Shown here: piece after piece, positions 50,018 through 60,835 of the stretch
Numbering within the stretch: position 1 is the first letter of the stretch
Layout: each line of letters begins with the position of its first letter
Assembly (NCBI RefSeq): GCF_017876515.1
Contig: NZ_JAGIOC010000001.1
Location: forward strand, 2,046,001-2,110,000
DNA: 64,000 bases
Direction of reading: 5' to 3'
From: Brachybacterium fresconis
GTDB taxonomy: Bacteria; Actinomycetota; Actinomycetes; Actinomycetales; Dermabacteraceae
Notes under the pieces: generated by a model
What the model was told of the DNA's origin: nothing
What the model saw: the letters and a program-made list of their open reading frames with translations, nothing else
The model's database searches: none
Position numbers and translations under genes: made by a program

Positions 50018-52795
50018 TCACCGGGAATTGCGGATGAGTGCGATGAGCTGGTCGGCGTCCGCACGCAGCGGAGGCATGATGATCGTGCCCGTCGAGGTGC
50101 GCTGCCCGGCCGGCGCCCCGTCGTCGCTGCTCCGAGCGCCCGGACCTGTCGACCCGCCTGCTCCCGGCTCCGCCGACCGTGACGTTCGGGGCGCTTCGGC
50201 CCCCTCATTGCGCACCGAATGCAACGGTCGAGCGACCTCCGGCGGTCCTTCGGCATGCGAGACGCCGCCTGCGGCCGATGGGGCAGCACCACCAGCACCA
50301 GCACCAGCACCAGCACCAGCACCAGCAGCACCACCAGCACCAGCACCAGCACCAGCACCAGCACCAGGCTGCCCCACCCCCGGCAGCGGCGCGGCGTACA
50401 GCGCGGCCGTGTAGGCGGAGGAGATGCGGGCGGCGGTCTCGCGGTGCTCGGGCGTGACGTCGAGCTCGCCCTCGGCGATCTGGTCGAGCAGGTCCTCCAG
50501 CGCACGGGCCGGGGGCATGGTGTCGTCGAGCGCGAGGTGCTGCGGCGGGGTGCCCCAGGCCCCCGTCCACCCGAGCACGCGGATCACCCGGGCGCGCACG
50601 GTCAGCTCACCGGTCAGCTCCGACCAGGCCAGCTCACCCGCGCGCCGGCGGTCCCGTTCCGCCATGATCGCGCCGGCGCCCCCGGAGCCTCCCGAGTCCC
50701 CGCCGACCCAGCTGGCGGCGCCACCGGCACCCCCGCCGTCCACCAGGGCGTTCCAGCGCTGCTCGCGCAGGTGCACGCGATGGCGGCGGAGCAGCAGCAC
50801 GGCTGCGGCGCCGGCCGCCGCGATGAGCACCCCGATGGCCAGGCCCCCGTACAGCCCGCTCTCGACGCGCTCGACGGTCTGCGGATCGGCGGCCAGCCCC
50901 CCGCCGTCCGAGGTGCCGGCGTCGGTGGTGTCCTCGGGGTCCTCCTCGGTGGTGGAGTCCTCGCTGGTCGACTCCGGGGAGGTCTCCTCCGCGGTCGGCT
51001 CCGCGCTGGTGGCCTCGGGGCTCTGCTCCGCCTCGTTGCCGCCGTCCTCCTGCGTGATGCCGGGAGCGCTGACCCCGTTGGCGGCGGCCGCGGGCGTCGG
51101 CTCGAACCGCACCCAGCCGTGCTCGGGACCGAACCACACCTCCGGCCAGGCGTGGGCGTTCTTGGAGCTGACGGACCATCCCGCCCCCTGCTGGTCGCCG
51201 GGGGTGAAGCCGATGGCCACGCGCGTGGGATAGCCCTGCGCGGTCATCATCAGCGCGAAGGTGGAGGCGAACTGCTCGCAGTAGCCGATGCGGTCGGAGA
51301 GGAACGATTCCAGCGGGTCCTCCCCCGGCGGGGAGTTCACGGTCAGCGAGTAGGCGAAGGAGGAGCGGAAGTACTCCTGATAGGCGACGGCGGTGTCGAA
51401 GGCGTTGTCGGCCCCGGCGTCCTCGGCGACCTGGGCGGCGAGGTCCTGGGCGATCTGCGGCACCTCTTCACGAGAGGTGTAGCCGGCCTCGAAGGGCTGC
51501 TCGAACGCGGCGGGGTCCACGCGGCGCAGCTCGTCGGCGGTAGCGGGGTTCTGCTCGGACAGGATCGTGTAGTCCAGGCCGGTCAGCGGCACGTTGGTGC
51601 GGCCGACGGCGATCGCCCCGTTGGAGGGCTGCAGGGCCAGGGCACGGCTGATGCGCGGCTCGGAGGTGTCGATCCCGCGGATGTTGTCGGGCACGGGCAG
51701 GCGGTCCCCGCCGAGGCTCTCGACGGAGAACTCGGTGCGGATGAGGTTCCCGGAGGAGGGGTCGACGGCGTTGCCGTCATCGCGGGCGTCGGAGAAGGAG
51801 GCCTCCCCCAGCGCCAGGTCCTCGCCGGCGGTGTCGTTGCGGTAGGTCTCGCCGTCGAAGGTGTTCAGGGTGCGCAGGCGCAGGTAGGAGGGCTCCGTGG
51901 CGGTGGTGGTGTAGCGGAGCACCTCGATGTCGTCCTGCTGCAGCAGGGAGCGGCGCACGGAGACGTCGTCGTCGATCATGACCGGGCCCAGCTGCGGCAT
52001 GTCGCGGTTCTGCCAGCGGTTGATCACGTCCATGTCGAGGGCGACCTGGGTGGGGGCGAGCTGCGGCAGCGCCAGCCCCAGCGGCATGGCGAGCACGGCC
52101 ACCAGCAGCAGGGAGGCGACGGCACCGCCCGCGGTGCGCAGCGGCCGGGGCAGGGGGCCCGCCTGCGGCCGGCGGTCGCCCGCGATGTAGACGGGATCGG
52201 CATGGACGGTGCGGGTGGCCAGGATCATCAGCCCCGCCGCCAGCGGACCGACCACCGTCCACCAGGGGCCGCCGGAGGGCTGCTGCAGGGCGGGGATCAG
52301 GATCGTCCCCATCAGGGCGAGTCCGGTCGGGGTGTGCCAGCCGAGGTCGATGAACACCAGATCGAGCACCAGGGCACCGAGCGCGAGCAGAGCGACGACG
52401 AGCACGGTCCCGCGAGCGCCGAGGGTCAGCGGCGCCATCCCCGAGGCCAGCTCGCTGAGCGCGCCGGGGAAGATCACCGACTGCTGGGCGAGCATCGCGA
52501 GCGGTCCGTCGCCGATGGTGAGCAGACCCTGGGCGGTCTCGACCACGAGCACCAGCACTGCGACCAGCACCAGCTGCAGCAGCGGCACCAGCATCTGACG
52601 GTTCACGAGGTGGCGCAGCACCAGGCCGCCGATGACCACCGGCGTCGCGGCGGTGAGGGTGAGGAGGAACCAGGAGGTGCCGGCCAGCAGGATGGACAGC
52701 GGCCCGGAGGCCAGCAGGATCGCCAGCAGCAGCAGCAGGGAGCGGCCGATGAGGGCATTGCCTCCCAGGGCGGGCCGGCCCATCAGGGGGCTCAT
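50018..52795 (-). CDS. TgpA-like transglutaminase membrane protein
   Basis: Protein of 925 aa from ATG 52795, which overlaps the DUF58 stop (ATGA) and has GGAGGAG upstream. About six N-terminal membrane segments (DUF3488/TgpA_N), then a periplasm-facing transglutaminase-like core with Cys in GYCEQFASTFALMM near residue 505, His in NAHAWPEVW near 548 and FEPTP, a Ser/Thr/Glu linker, one more membrane segment and a cytoplasmic DUF4129-like tail. The C-terminus has Gly-Ala repeats from the CAGCAC array (50285-50372). Third gene of the MoxR-DUF58-TgpA operon; substrate unknown. Confidence 0.9.
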   Translation of the reverse strand: MSPLMGRPALGGNALIGRSLLLLLAILLASGPLSILLAGTSWFLLTLTAATPVVIGGLVLRHLVNRQMLVPLLQLVLVAVLVLVVETAQGLLTIGDGPLAMLAQQSVIFPGALSELASGMAPLTLGARGTVLVVALLALGALVLDLVFIDLGWHTPTGLALMGTILIPALQQPSGGPWWTVVGPLAAGLMILATRTVHADPVYIAGDRRPQAGPLPRPLRTAGGAVASLLLVAVLAMPLGLALPQLAPTQVALDMDVINRWQNRDMPQLGPVMIDDDVSVRRSLLQQDDIEVLRYTTTATEPSYLRLRTLNTFDGETYRNDTAGEDLALGEASFSDARDDGNAVDPSSGNLIRTEFSVESLGGDRLPVPDNIRGIDTSEPRISRALALQPSNGAIAVGRTNVPLTGLDYTILSEQNPATADELRRVDPAAFEQPFEAGYTSREEVPQIAQDLAAQVAEDAGADNAFDTAVAYQEYFRSSFAYSLTVNSPPGEDPLESFLSDRIGYCEQFASTFALMMTAQGYPTRVAIGFTPGDQQGAGWSVSSKNAHAWPEVWFGPEHGWVRFEPTPAAAANGVSAPGITQEDGGNEAEQSPEATSAEPTAEETSPESTSEDSTTEEDPEDTTDAGTSDGGGLAADPQTVERVESGLYGGLAIGVLIAAAGAAAVLLLRRHRVHLREQRWNALVDGGGAGGAASWVGGDSGGSGGAGAIMAERDRRRAGELAWSELTGELTVRARVIRVLGWTGAWGTPPQHLALDDTMPPARALEDLLDQIAEGELDVTPEHRETAARISSAYTAALYAAPLPGVGQPGAGAGAGAGAGGAAGAGAGAGAGAGGAAPSAAGGVSHAEGPPEVARPLHSVRNEGAEAPRTSRSAEPGAGGSTGPGARSSDDGAPAGQRTSTGTIIMPPLRADADQLIALIRNSR
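50285..50372 (-). repeat. CAGCAC hexamer array in the transglutaminase gene
   Basis: Dense CAGCAC hexamers with a few CAGCAGCAC variants. Codes for the Gly-Ala run near the C-terminus. Confidence 0.85.
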
Positions 52796-54323
52796 GTCCA
52801 CTCCTCCGCGTCGGCGGCGGAGAGCAGCTCGTCCAGGGTGTCGGCGGTGGTGCCGCGCACGAGCGTCCAGCTGCCCAGCTGCGAGCGGGTGGGGCCGACG
52901 GGCTCCTCGGCGGAGGCCCTGTCGCCGGCGGCGGAGGCCCCATCGCCGCCCGCGGAGGCCCCATCGCCGGCGGTGGCGGTGCGGTCGCCGGCAGTGGCGG
53001 TGCGGTCACCTGCCGCGGCCGCCCCCTCATCTGCGGTGCCGCCGACGGACTGCCCGGTCCGTGCCCGGGCGGCGGCGAGGTGGGCGGCATGCTCCTCGTG
53101 GGCGCGGCCGAAGTCGTCGCCGTCGGCGGGGCCGATGCGTCGTGCCCGACGCGGGCGGCGTGCGTCCTCGTCCTCGACCACCGGGCGCAGAGCGATGGCG
53201 GTGCGGTGGGCGGCGCGGCCGGCGAAACGGTCCAGCTCGAGCCCGGCGAAGGGCTCGCCGTGGTCGGGGCCCAGGGCGATCGCGAGCGCGGTCTGCCCGG
53301 CGGCGTGGTCGATGCCGATGCCGGTGGCGGCCACGTCGTCGTCGAAGTCGACGTCGGCGAGCGCGAGCAGGGAGGCGCGCTGCTGGACGGCGTCGGCCTC
53401 ACTGCCCAGAGGGGAGGGGCCGGGGATGCCGCGGCGGCGTCCGCTGCGGGTGATCTCGTCGCCCCCGGCGTCCACGATGCGCACGTCCCAGCCGTTCAGG
53501 CCCAGGCTCTCCAGCACGGTGGCGGCGTGGGAGACCAGACGATCCTCGACATCCCCGTCGGCCTCGCCGATCTCCTCGTCGGCGCCGCCGCGGCGGGTGG
53601 TGTCCAGGACGATCACGGCGCTGTGCCCGGCGGAGGGCTCCTCCTCGCGGGTCATCAGCTGACCGGTGCGGGCGCTCGCGCGCCAGTTGATGCGGCGGAC
53701 GTCGTCGCCGGCGACATAGGGGCGGGCGATGGGTCCGATCTCGCCGACCCCGGCGGAGACCGCGGACCCCATCGCACCGTCCCGGGTGATGCCGGTGGCG
53801 CGCTCCGAGGCGGGGGCGAGCTCGGCGATCACGGGCAGGCCGGTCAGGCGCAGGCCGTCATCGACGGTGCGGCGCAGGTGGAACAGACCGAACACGTCGC
53901 GCACGACGAGGCTGTAGGGGCCCAGCTGATGGCCGCCGCGGCGGCGGACCCGCAGCACGTGCGGCATCCGGCGCGACAGCGGCAGATCGCCCTGGCCGCC
54001 GAGCGGCTCGGGCAGGTGCTCGCGCACGGCGCCGCGGGCCAGCGGCAGGACGGTCAGCCACGGGGTGCCCACCAGCTCGAGCTGGATGCGGGCGACGGCG
54101 CCGACGGGCACGGCGTCGTCGATCACCTGGCGGCGGGCACGCAGCCCGATGCCGGCCAGGCCGATCCCGATCGCGCCGACCAGCAGGGCCAGCAGCAGCC
54201 CGGCGGCGAGGTAGCGGGCGGGCAGCACCCGGGTGAGGTCCGCGGCGACCCAGCACAGCAGGGCCAGGACGAGCACGACGATGCCGCGTGCCGTGGGCCG
54301 CAGGACCGTCCCGGGTGGCGGGG

Positions 54324-54327
<4 letters not shown>
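52792..54327 (-). CDS. DUF58 domain protein
   Basis: Product of 511 aa from GTG 54327, overlapping the MoxR stop (GTGA). Two N-terminal membrane segments (GIVVLVLALLCWVAADL, LAAGLLLALLVGAIGIGLA), then the DUF58 region VGEIGPIARPYVAGDDVRRI and NWRASARTGQLMTREEE, with a VWA-like VIVLDTTRR strand. The C-terminal quarter includes a Gly/Ala/Asp repeat segment (about 52915-53010). DUF58 proteins occur with MoxR ATPases and transglutaminases as here; they are thought to act as chaperone-type partners. Confidence 0.88.
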
Positions 54328-55370
<1,043 letters not shown>

Positions 55371-55507
55371 GGATGCTCCTTCACGTCGACGCCGATCAAG
55401 GCGGATTCACCAAAAGTTTGCCCGGTCGTGTAATGCATTTGGGCGCACCGCTCTGGGACCTCCCCTTAGAGTATGACGGTCGTCTGTGTCTTCCGAGGAG
55501 AGTTCCT
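55371..55507. promoter_or_regulatory. Divergent promoter region moxR / surface protein
   Basis: An AT-richer 137-bp spacer between divergent genes. On the plus strand TTGGGC (about 55439) and TATGAC (about 55474) are candidate elements, though their spacing is loose. RBS GAGGAGAG precedes GTG 55508. Confidence 0.3.
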
Positions 55508-56815
55508 GTGACCCGCAGTGCCCGTTCGGCCATCACCGGTATCGGTGCTGGTCTGGTGCTGGTCGCCTCCTGCACGCTCGGGGGATCGGCAGCCCTGGCC
55601 GCGCCCTCCGCAGGCGACATGGGACCGATGGCGCCCCCGGACGTGTGTGACACCGTGCACGCCACCGCGACCTCCGAGGTGGAGGTCGAGCAGGAGGCGA
55701 CGATCCAGGCCGACTGCTTCGAGCCCGGCACCACGGTCACCATCCAGGTCATCCCGCTCGAGGGACAGGGTCCCGGAGGAACGATCGAGGCGCAGGTGCG
55801 CGACGACACCAGCATTCCTGAGCAGACCTATGAACCGGAGGCGGCGGGAGAGTTCAACGTCGCTGTCAAGGGCGTCCAGTACTCCACGGGCAAGACCGTC
55901 CAGGCGACGGCCAGCTTCACCGCCACCGATACCACCGAGGGCGACGGCGGGGATTCCGGTGGCGCCGGCGACGGCGGGGATTCCGGTGGCGCCGGCGACG
56001 GCGGAGATTCCGGTGGCACCGGCGACGGCGGCACGGGCGAGAACGGCGGTTCCGATGAGGGCACCGGCCAGAATGACAATCCTGCCCCATCCGATGGCGG
56101 GGGCGACGATGAACAGTCCGCCCCGTCCGACGGCGGCGGCGACGACAAGGAACTGCCCGAAGGCAGCGAGCAGCCCGCCCCCTCCGATGGCGGCGGCGAC
56201 AAGGAGCCGTCCGGGGACAACGAGCAGCCCGTCCTCTCTGATGGCGGCGGAGAAGGGACAAGCGACGGCGTCGGCGACCAGGAGGCCGAGGGCGACGGCT
56301 CGAACGACCAGGGGAACGGCGACGTCACCGGCGATTCCGGCAACAGCGACGAGAACGCCGACAACGGATCGACCGGCCAGGACGCCGACGGCACGGCAGG
56401 CAGCACGGGACAGGACGGCACCGGGGGCGAGAACGCCGGCCAGGACGACGCCTCATCCCCGACGCCGGGCCAGGACGCCCCCGGTGCGGACGACGATCCC
56501 GCTCCGACGGCCGACGGCGAGCGCCCCGCCGGCCCCGAGGGCTCAGACGCCCCTGAACCGGCTGAATCCCCGGCGGATCTGACCACTTCCCAGCAGAACA
56601 CCCTCTCCGAGGTGCTCCGCATGGGCGAGGCCCTGAGCGAGGCCGGCACGGCCGGTGCCGAGAACTCCTCCGACGCCAGCACCGACTCCTCCGACGACGG
56701 TGGCGACGATCTCGCCGAGACCGGCAGCGAGAGCAGCATCCCAGCCGCCCTGACGATCCTCGCGCTCGGGGCGGGGGCCCTCGCGATCGGGCTCAGCCGC
56801 CGCCTCCGCCGCTGA
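55508..56815 (+). CDS. LAxTG-anchored acidic surface protein
   Basis: Protein of 435 aa from GTG 55508. Signal peptide ending ALAAPSAG; a small folded domain of about 100 residues with two Cys (PDVCDTVHATAT, IQADCFEPGTTVTI) that resembles an Ig-like surface domain; then a long Asp/Gly/Ser-rich stalk with 27-bp repeats (55941-56026). The C-terminus is a sorting signal DDLAETGSESS, hydrophobic helix and RRLRR tail. Attached to the cell wall by a class E-type sortase by inference. Binding partner unknown. Confidence 0.85.
   Translation: MTRSARSAITGIGAGLVLVASCTLGGSAALAAPSAGDMGPMAPPDVCDTVHATATSEVEVEQEATIQADCFEPGTTVTIQVIPLEGQGPGGTIEAQVRDDTSIPEQTYEPEAAGEFNVAVKGVQYSTGKTVQATASFTATDTTEGDGGDSGGAGDGGDSGGAGDGGDSGGTGDGGTGENGGSDEGTGQNDNPAPSDGGGDDEQSAPSDGGGDDKELPEGSEQPAPSDGGGDKEPSGDNEQPVLSDGGGEGTSDGVGDQEAEGDGSNDQGNGDVTGDSGNSDENADNGSTGQDADGTAGSTGQDGTGGENAGQDDASSPTPGQDAPGADDDPAPTADGERPAGPEGSDAPEPAESPADLTTSQQNTLSEVLRMGEALSEAGTAGAENSSDASTDSSDDGGDDLAETGSESSIPAALTILALGAGALAIGLSRRLRR
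55941..56026 (+). repeat. 27-bp tandem repeat in the stalk
   Basis: Three copies of a unit GCGACGGCGGGGATTCCGGT plus GGCGCCG, giving GDGGDSGGA repeats. Confidence 0.8.
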
Positions 56816-56886
56816 GCACCGGCCACCCTGGCCCCGGGGCCGCTTGGCCACGCTGGCCCCTGGCCTGGCCCTGGCCCCTGACCCCT

Positions 56887-56950
56887 GATCGAGGTCGTCA
56901 TTGTGGGCGCCTCCGGGGCCAGGGATACGCCCACAATGACGCTCTCGATC
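56887..56950. terminator. Long hairpin between convergent genes (family member H)
   Basis: Arms 56887-56909 and 56928-56950 pair at 21 of 23 positions, 18-base loop; inner sequence GTCATTGTGGGCG. Located between the surface-protein gene (plus) and the MFS gene (minus). Confidence 0.6.
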
Positions 56951-57000
56951 CAGGAACCGCGCGGGCCGGACGGAGCGGATCGCTCAGCCCGAGGTCAGTG

Positions 57001-57160
57001 GAACGCCCAGCTCAGGCTCGTCGGCTCGCTCAGCCCGGGCCCGGCGGAACGCCCAGCTCAGGCTCGTCGGCTCGCTCAGCCCGGGCCCGGCGGAACGCCC
57101 AGCTCAGGCTCGTCGGCTCGCTCAGCCCGGGCCCGGCGGAACGCCCAGCTCAGGCTCGTC
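57001..57160. repeat. 46-bp tandem repeat in the convergent spacer
   Basis: Units at 57001, 57047 and 57093 are practically identical (start GAACGCCCAGCTCAGGCTCG), with a degenerate tail from 57139 to about 57230 next to the MFS stop. Confidence 0.9.
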
Positions 57161-57226
57161 CGAACGCTCAGCTCGGGCCCGGCGGCTCGCTCAGCTCAGG
57201 CTCGTCGGCTCAGGCTGCTCATCGGC

Positions 57227-58477
57227 TCACGCTCGTCGGCTGCGGGCGGTCTGCATCGCCAACAGCAGGGCGATCACCAGCGCCCCGACCACCAGGGAGA
57301 GGCCGCCGACCGCGACCGCGCCGCTGACCCCGACCAGGGCGCCGAGCCCGGCCAGGGTGATGCCGTTGCCGGTGCGCATGCCGCTGGCGATCATGCCGTA
57401 GACCCCGACCACGCGTCCGCGCTGGTGCTCCGGGGCGCGCAGCTGGACGATGGCCTGGCCCACCGAGGTGGCTGCGAGGTTCGCGACGCCGCCGATCACC
57501 AGGGCCGCCACGGCGATCGCGTAGTGCGTGGTGGTGGCGACGATCAGGCTGGTCAGCCCGAACATCACGGCGGCGACCACGGCAGCGCGGACGTCGGCCT
57601 TGATGATCCCGGTGGCCTCGAGCAGGAATCCGCCGAGCAAGCCGCCGATGCCGTTGGCGAACAGCAGCAGCCCGTAGCCGAGGCCGCCCTCCTCCCCCGC
57701 ACCGAGGGTGTCGGCGAAGTTCGGCATCGACACCGTCAGCGACGAGCCGACGCACACCGCGATCAGTCCGGCCAGCACGATCATCGCCACCAGCACCTTG
57801 TCGCCGCCGACGGTGCGCAGCACCTTCGACGTGTCCAGGATCGAGACCCGATCGCGCAGCGTGGAGCCGCTGCCGGTGTGCCCGGTGAACGGGGTGCGGA
57901 TCATGAGCAGGGTCATCGGCAGGTAGAACAGCACGTTGGCGAAGATCCCCCCGGTGGTCCCCAGCACCAGCATCAGCGCCGAGCCCACGACGGGCCCGGC
58001 CAGCACGCCGAGGCTCTTGAAGGTCGCGTTGAGCCGGACGGCGCTGGGCAGTTCGCGGGGTTCGGCGAAGTCGTGGAGCATGAGCTGCTCGGCCGGTCCC
58101 CACAGCGCGCCGGCGCAGCCGTGCAGCACCAGCAGCACGCAGGCGCTCCACATCTCCAGCGTGCCGGTGAGGAACAGAGCACCCCAGGCCAGGGACACGA
58201 ATGCGAACAGGCCCTGGGCGATCTGGATGATGCGTCGGCAGTCGTACTTCTCGGCGAGACCGCCGAACAGCACCGACAGCAGCAGGAACGGCAGCCAGTG
58301 GCTGATCACCTGGAAGCCGACCAGCCAGGGCGAGTGGAAGGTCTGCCACAGCACCCAGTAGGTGATGACGTGCTCGATGTTGTCGCCCATCATCGACAGC
58401 CCCGCGGTCATCAGATACGGGCGGGAATGCTTGTCGCGCAGGGGGCCGAAGCGTCGGGGGCGCAGCGTGGTGGTCAT
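57227..58477 (-). CDS. MFS transporter
   Basis: Twelve-segment transporter of 416 aa from ATG 58477, with AGGGGCGG upstream; the longer frame is not needed. Pattern of the MFS_3/enterobactin-exporter-like group: HSRPYLMTAGLSMMGDNIEHVIT at helix 1, GGLAEKYDCRRIIQIAQ in loop 2-3, and RAPEHQRGRVVGVYGM in the second half. Probably an exporter of a small molecule. Substrate unknown. Confidence 0.87.
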   Translation of the reverse strand: MTTTLRPRRFGPLRDKHSRPYLMTAGLSMMGDNIEHVITYWVLWQTFHSPWLVGFQVISHWLPFLLLSVLFGGLAEKYDCRRIIQIAQGLFAFVSLAWGALFLTGTLEMWSACVLLVLHGCAGALWGPAEQLMLHDFAEPRELPSAVRLNATFKSLGVLAGPVVGSALMLVLGTTGGIFANVLFYLPMTLLMIRTPFTGHTGSGSTLRDRVSILDTSKVLRTVGGDKVLVAMIVLAGLIAVCVGSSLTVSMPNFADTLGAGEEGGLGYGLLLFANGIGGLLGGFLLEATGIIKADVRAAVVAAVMFGLTSLIVATTTHYAIAVAALVIGGVANLAATSVGQAIVQLRAPEHQRGRVVGVYGMIASGMRTGNGITLAGLGALVGVSGAVAVGGLSLVVGALVIALLLAMQTARSRRA

Positions 58478-58646
58478 CCGCCCCTGTCCTCGACTCGTGG
58501 GAGCCGCTCCGGGCTCGCGGGCCGGTAAGCGCCGTCCCGCCGTCCTACGGTAGCCCGCGGGACGGGCTTCGGCACGTCCCGGCCGACAGGTGAGAGCGCT
58601 GCGAGGGCCCGCAGGAGAGCCGTCCGTGGATCGTCGGGGTCTGCGG
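58478..58646. other. Short gene-free spacer
   Basis: Spacer between two genes on the minus strand. The only candidate is TACCGT (minus strand, near 58548), a possible -10 box for the MFS gene. Confidence 0.35.
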
Positions 58647-60164
58647 TCACCGATGCCGCGTCGCCGCACCGCCCGCACGCCTCGCCCTGCGCCGCAGCAC
58701 GGTGCCGGCCAGCAGGAGCGTCGCGGCGGCGACCGCAATCATCGCGCCAGCCATCGCACCGGTTCGAGCGAGCTCTCCGGGAGTCCCGGCGGTGCTCCCG
58801 TCCCGCGCATGATCACCCGAGCCGTCACCATCGGGGGCATCCGCGGAGCTTCCGCCGTCGGGTCCCTGACCGTCGGGACTCTGACCGTCGGGACCCTGAC
58901 CGTCGGGACCCTGACCGTCGGGCGGCCCGTCCGGCCCGGTGGACAGCTCGTCCCCGGCCCCGACCGCATGGACGAGCACGCGGCCGTCCGCTCCGGAGAG
59001 GTCCGCCTCGCTCGCCGCCGCAGTGAGGGTGACCTGCACCCGGAGCCACCGCTCCTCGTCGCTCGGCATCGTCGTCAGCGCCCGGGTCCCCTCCGTTTCG
59101 GCGAGGCTGTCGAGGCCCTCTGCCGCCAGGAGCTCGTGCGCATCGGACGGGCACCGGTCCCCGACCCACGGCGTGGAGCACCCGGACACCGACACCGTCA
59201 GGGCGTCGTCGACCTCCGCGAGGTCGCCGCCCCCGGTGATCCCGAGCCGGATCTGCCCGGGATCGGGGGCCTCCGCCCAGACGCCGACGGTCCAGACGAC
59301 ACTCTGGCCGGGGGCGAGGTTCCGCATCTGCTCGGTGTCGCCCTCGGTCTGCATCCGCAGGTGCTCGCCGGTGATGAGCGTCGACTCCGCATGGCCGGGG
59401 CCGGGTGCGCCGAGCATCAGGGCTGCCGCGAGCGGGAGCAGGCCGATGCGCAGCACGGTCCGGCCCGAGGTGTCGTGCCCTGGTGCAGGACCCTCATCCT
59501 GGGGCGCGTCATCGTCGGGGGGTCCGTCCTCGGAGCGCCCGTCCTCGGACGGCCCATCGTGCGGCTGCTCGTCGTGCGGTTGCTCGTCGTCGGGAGGGAC
59601 CTCGCGGGGCTCCTCGTCGTCCGCATCGGCCGGCCCGGATTCCTCGTCGTCGCGGGGCCAGAACGCCCAGACGACCAGCAGGCTCGCGCCGATCGTGAGG
59701 CCACCGAGCACGTAGGGGTCGCCGAGCCATTGGATGACCCGGGCCGCCCGGGGCACCGAGAAGATCACCCGCTGCACCTGCTGCGTGGTGTAGGGCTCGG
59801 GATCCACGGTGTCGTTGGCATCGCCGCGCATCTCGAACGTCACAGCCCCGGAGGACGCGTCGGCGTCATGGATCTCCACCACGCGGTGGGTCACCGGGAG
59901 CAGGTCCGTACCGCGATCCACGGTGACCACGTCGCCCACTTCCATCTCGGTCGCGGGGATCTCCCGGACGAGAGCGACCGATCCCGCCGGGATGGTGGGG
60001 CTCATCGACCCGGTGCGGAACATCATGAGGGAGACGTTGAACGCCCAGCTGAGGATCACGAGCACGATGCACACCGCCCCCGCGACGGCGAGGACGGTGA
60101 GCGCGAGATCTGCCAGCCGGCCGACGAGGCCTCGGCCGCCGGGTTCTGTGCGACGCACGCTCAT
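58647..60164 (-). CDS. SipW-type signal peptidase I fused to LAxTG-anchored ectodomain
   Basis: Protein of 505 aa from ATG 60164. Membrane helix at about 17-42, then the ER/archaeal-type signal peptidase core: Ser53 in TGSMSPTIPAGS, GDVVTVDRGT, His93 in PVTHRVVEI, and RGDANDTVDPEPY; a second helix lies at 152-169. After an acidic Pro/Asp linker comes a signal-peptide-like segment (LRIGLLPLAAALMLG, ending PGHA at 259), a secreted domain with a Cys pair (VSVSGCSTPWVGDRCPSDAH), a GPDGQ repeat stalk (15-bp repeats, 58860-58927) and an LARTG sorting signal. Its own module could be cut by its own peptidase. The fusion is unusual. Confidence 0.82.
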   Translation of the reverse strand: MSVRRTEPGGRGLVGRLADLALTVLAVAGAVCIVLVILSWAFNVSLMMFRTGSMSPTIPAGSVALVREIPATEMEVGDVVTVDRGTDLLPVTHRVVEIHDADASSGAVTFEMRGDANDTVDPEPYTTQQVQRVIFSVPRAARVIQWLGDPYVLGGLTIGASLLVVWAFWPRDDEESGPADADDEEPREVPPDDEQPHDEQPHDGPSEDGRSEDGPPDDDAPQDEGPAPGHDTSGRTVLRIGLLPLAAALMLGAPGPGHAESTLITGEHLRMQTEGDTEQMRNLAPGQSVVWTVGVWAEAPDPGQIRLGITGGGDLAEVDDALTVSVSGCSTPWVGDRCPSDAHELLAAEGLDSLAETEGTRALTTMPSDEERWLRVQVTLTAAASEADLSGADGRVLVHAVGAGDELSTGPDGPPDGQGPDGQGPDGQSPDGQGPDGGSSADAPDGDGSGDHARDGSTAGTPGELARTGAMAGAMIAVAAATLLLAGTVLRRRARRAGGAATRHR

Positions 60165-60169
60165 CGCCC

Positions 60170-60835
60170 TCACCCGGTGACGGACGTGGCGTCCCACGTC
60201 CAGGTCTGCTCGGCGGTCTGTCCCTGCGCGGAGTTCGGGGCGTCCTCGGCCAACCGGACCTCGAAGCAGTACGCGACCATGCCTCCGGCGGCGCCGAGGG
60301 GTTGAGTGGCGACCGACTCCGTGGGGCCGGCCAGCGGCACCCAGGACTCCGGCGAGCCGACGACGAAGGCCGACGGATCCGCGAAGTCCCCCGGCTCGCA
60401 GCTCGGTCGCCCTCCGGCGACCGGATCCACGGTCACGACGCGGTGCTCCAGCGCGCCGGCCAGGTCCGCGCCACCGGTCGCGCCCTCCCCGGTCAGCGTC
60501 AGCTCACCGTCGACGGAGGTGTTCGGGGTGGTGCGGATCTGCACGGGGGCATGGACGACGGCTCCGGGATGCATCCCGGTGGCGTCGAAGGTCATCTGCC
60601 GGGTGTCGTTCCAGGCGCCGTCCACGCTCACCTCGATCGCGAATTCGCCGGCTTCGAACACGCCGCTGGTCTGCTCGGTGTCGGTCCACGCGGCGATGGT
60701 CGCCGAGGCGCCGATCCCGAAGGCGGGCCGAATGGTGGTGGTCGGCCGATCAGGAATCGAGAAGCCGTCCCGCCGACCCCCTCGTAAACTGGTCCCCTCA
60801 TCCCGTCCGGCACGACCTGGAGGAGTGGACACCAT
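60170..60835 (-). CDS. TasA/CalY-like SipW-dependent protein with damaged signal peptide
   Basis: Up to 221 aa from ATG 60835. The mature part (AAWTDTEQTSGVFEAGEFAI and onward) and the C-terminus (APNSAQGQTAEQTWTWDAT) match SipW-dependent secreted proteins and the paralogue at 63687. Normally AAWTDTE is preceded by about 25 hydrophobic residues; here only FGIGASATIAAW remains, and upstream lies Pro/Arg-rich sequence with no RBS. The candidate ATG overlaps the start of the divergent YdeI-like gene. I think the 5' end was lost, so this may be a pseudogene. Directly upstream of the signal peptidase gene (five-base gap). Confidence 0.65.
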   Translation of the reverse strand: MVSTPPGRAGRDEGTSLRGGRRDGFSIPDRPTTTIRPAFGIGASATIAAWTDTEQTSGVFEAGEFAIEVSVDGAWNDTRQMTFDATGMHPGAVVHAPVQIRTTPNTSVDGELTLTGEGATGGADLAGALEHRVVTVDPVAGGRPSCEPGDFADPSAFVVGSPESWVPLAGPTESVATQPLGAAGGMVAYCFEVRLAEDAPNSAQGQTAEQTWTWDATSVTG

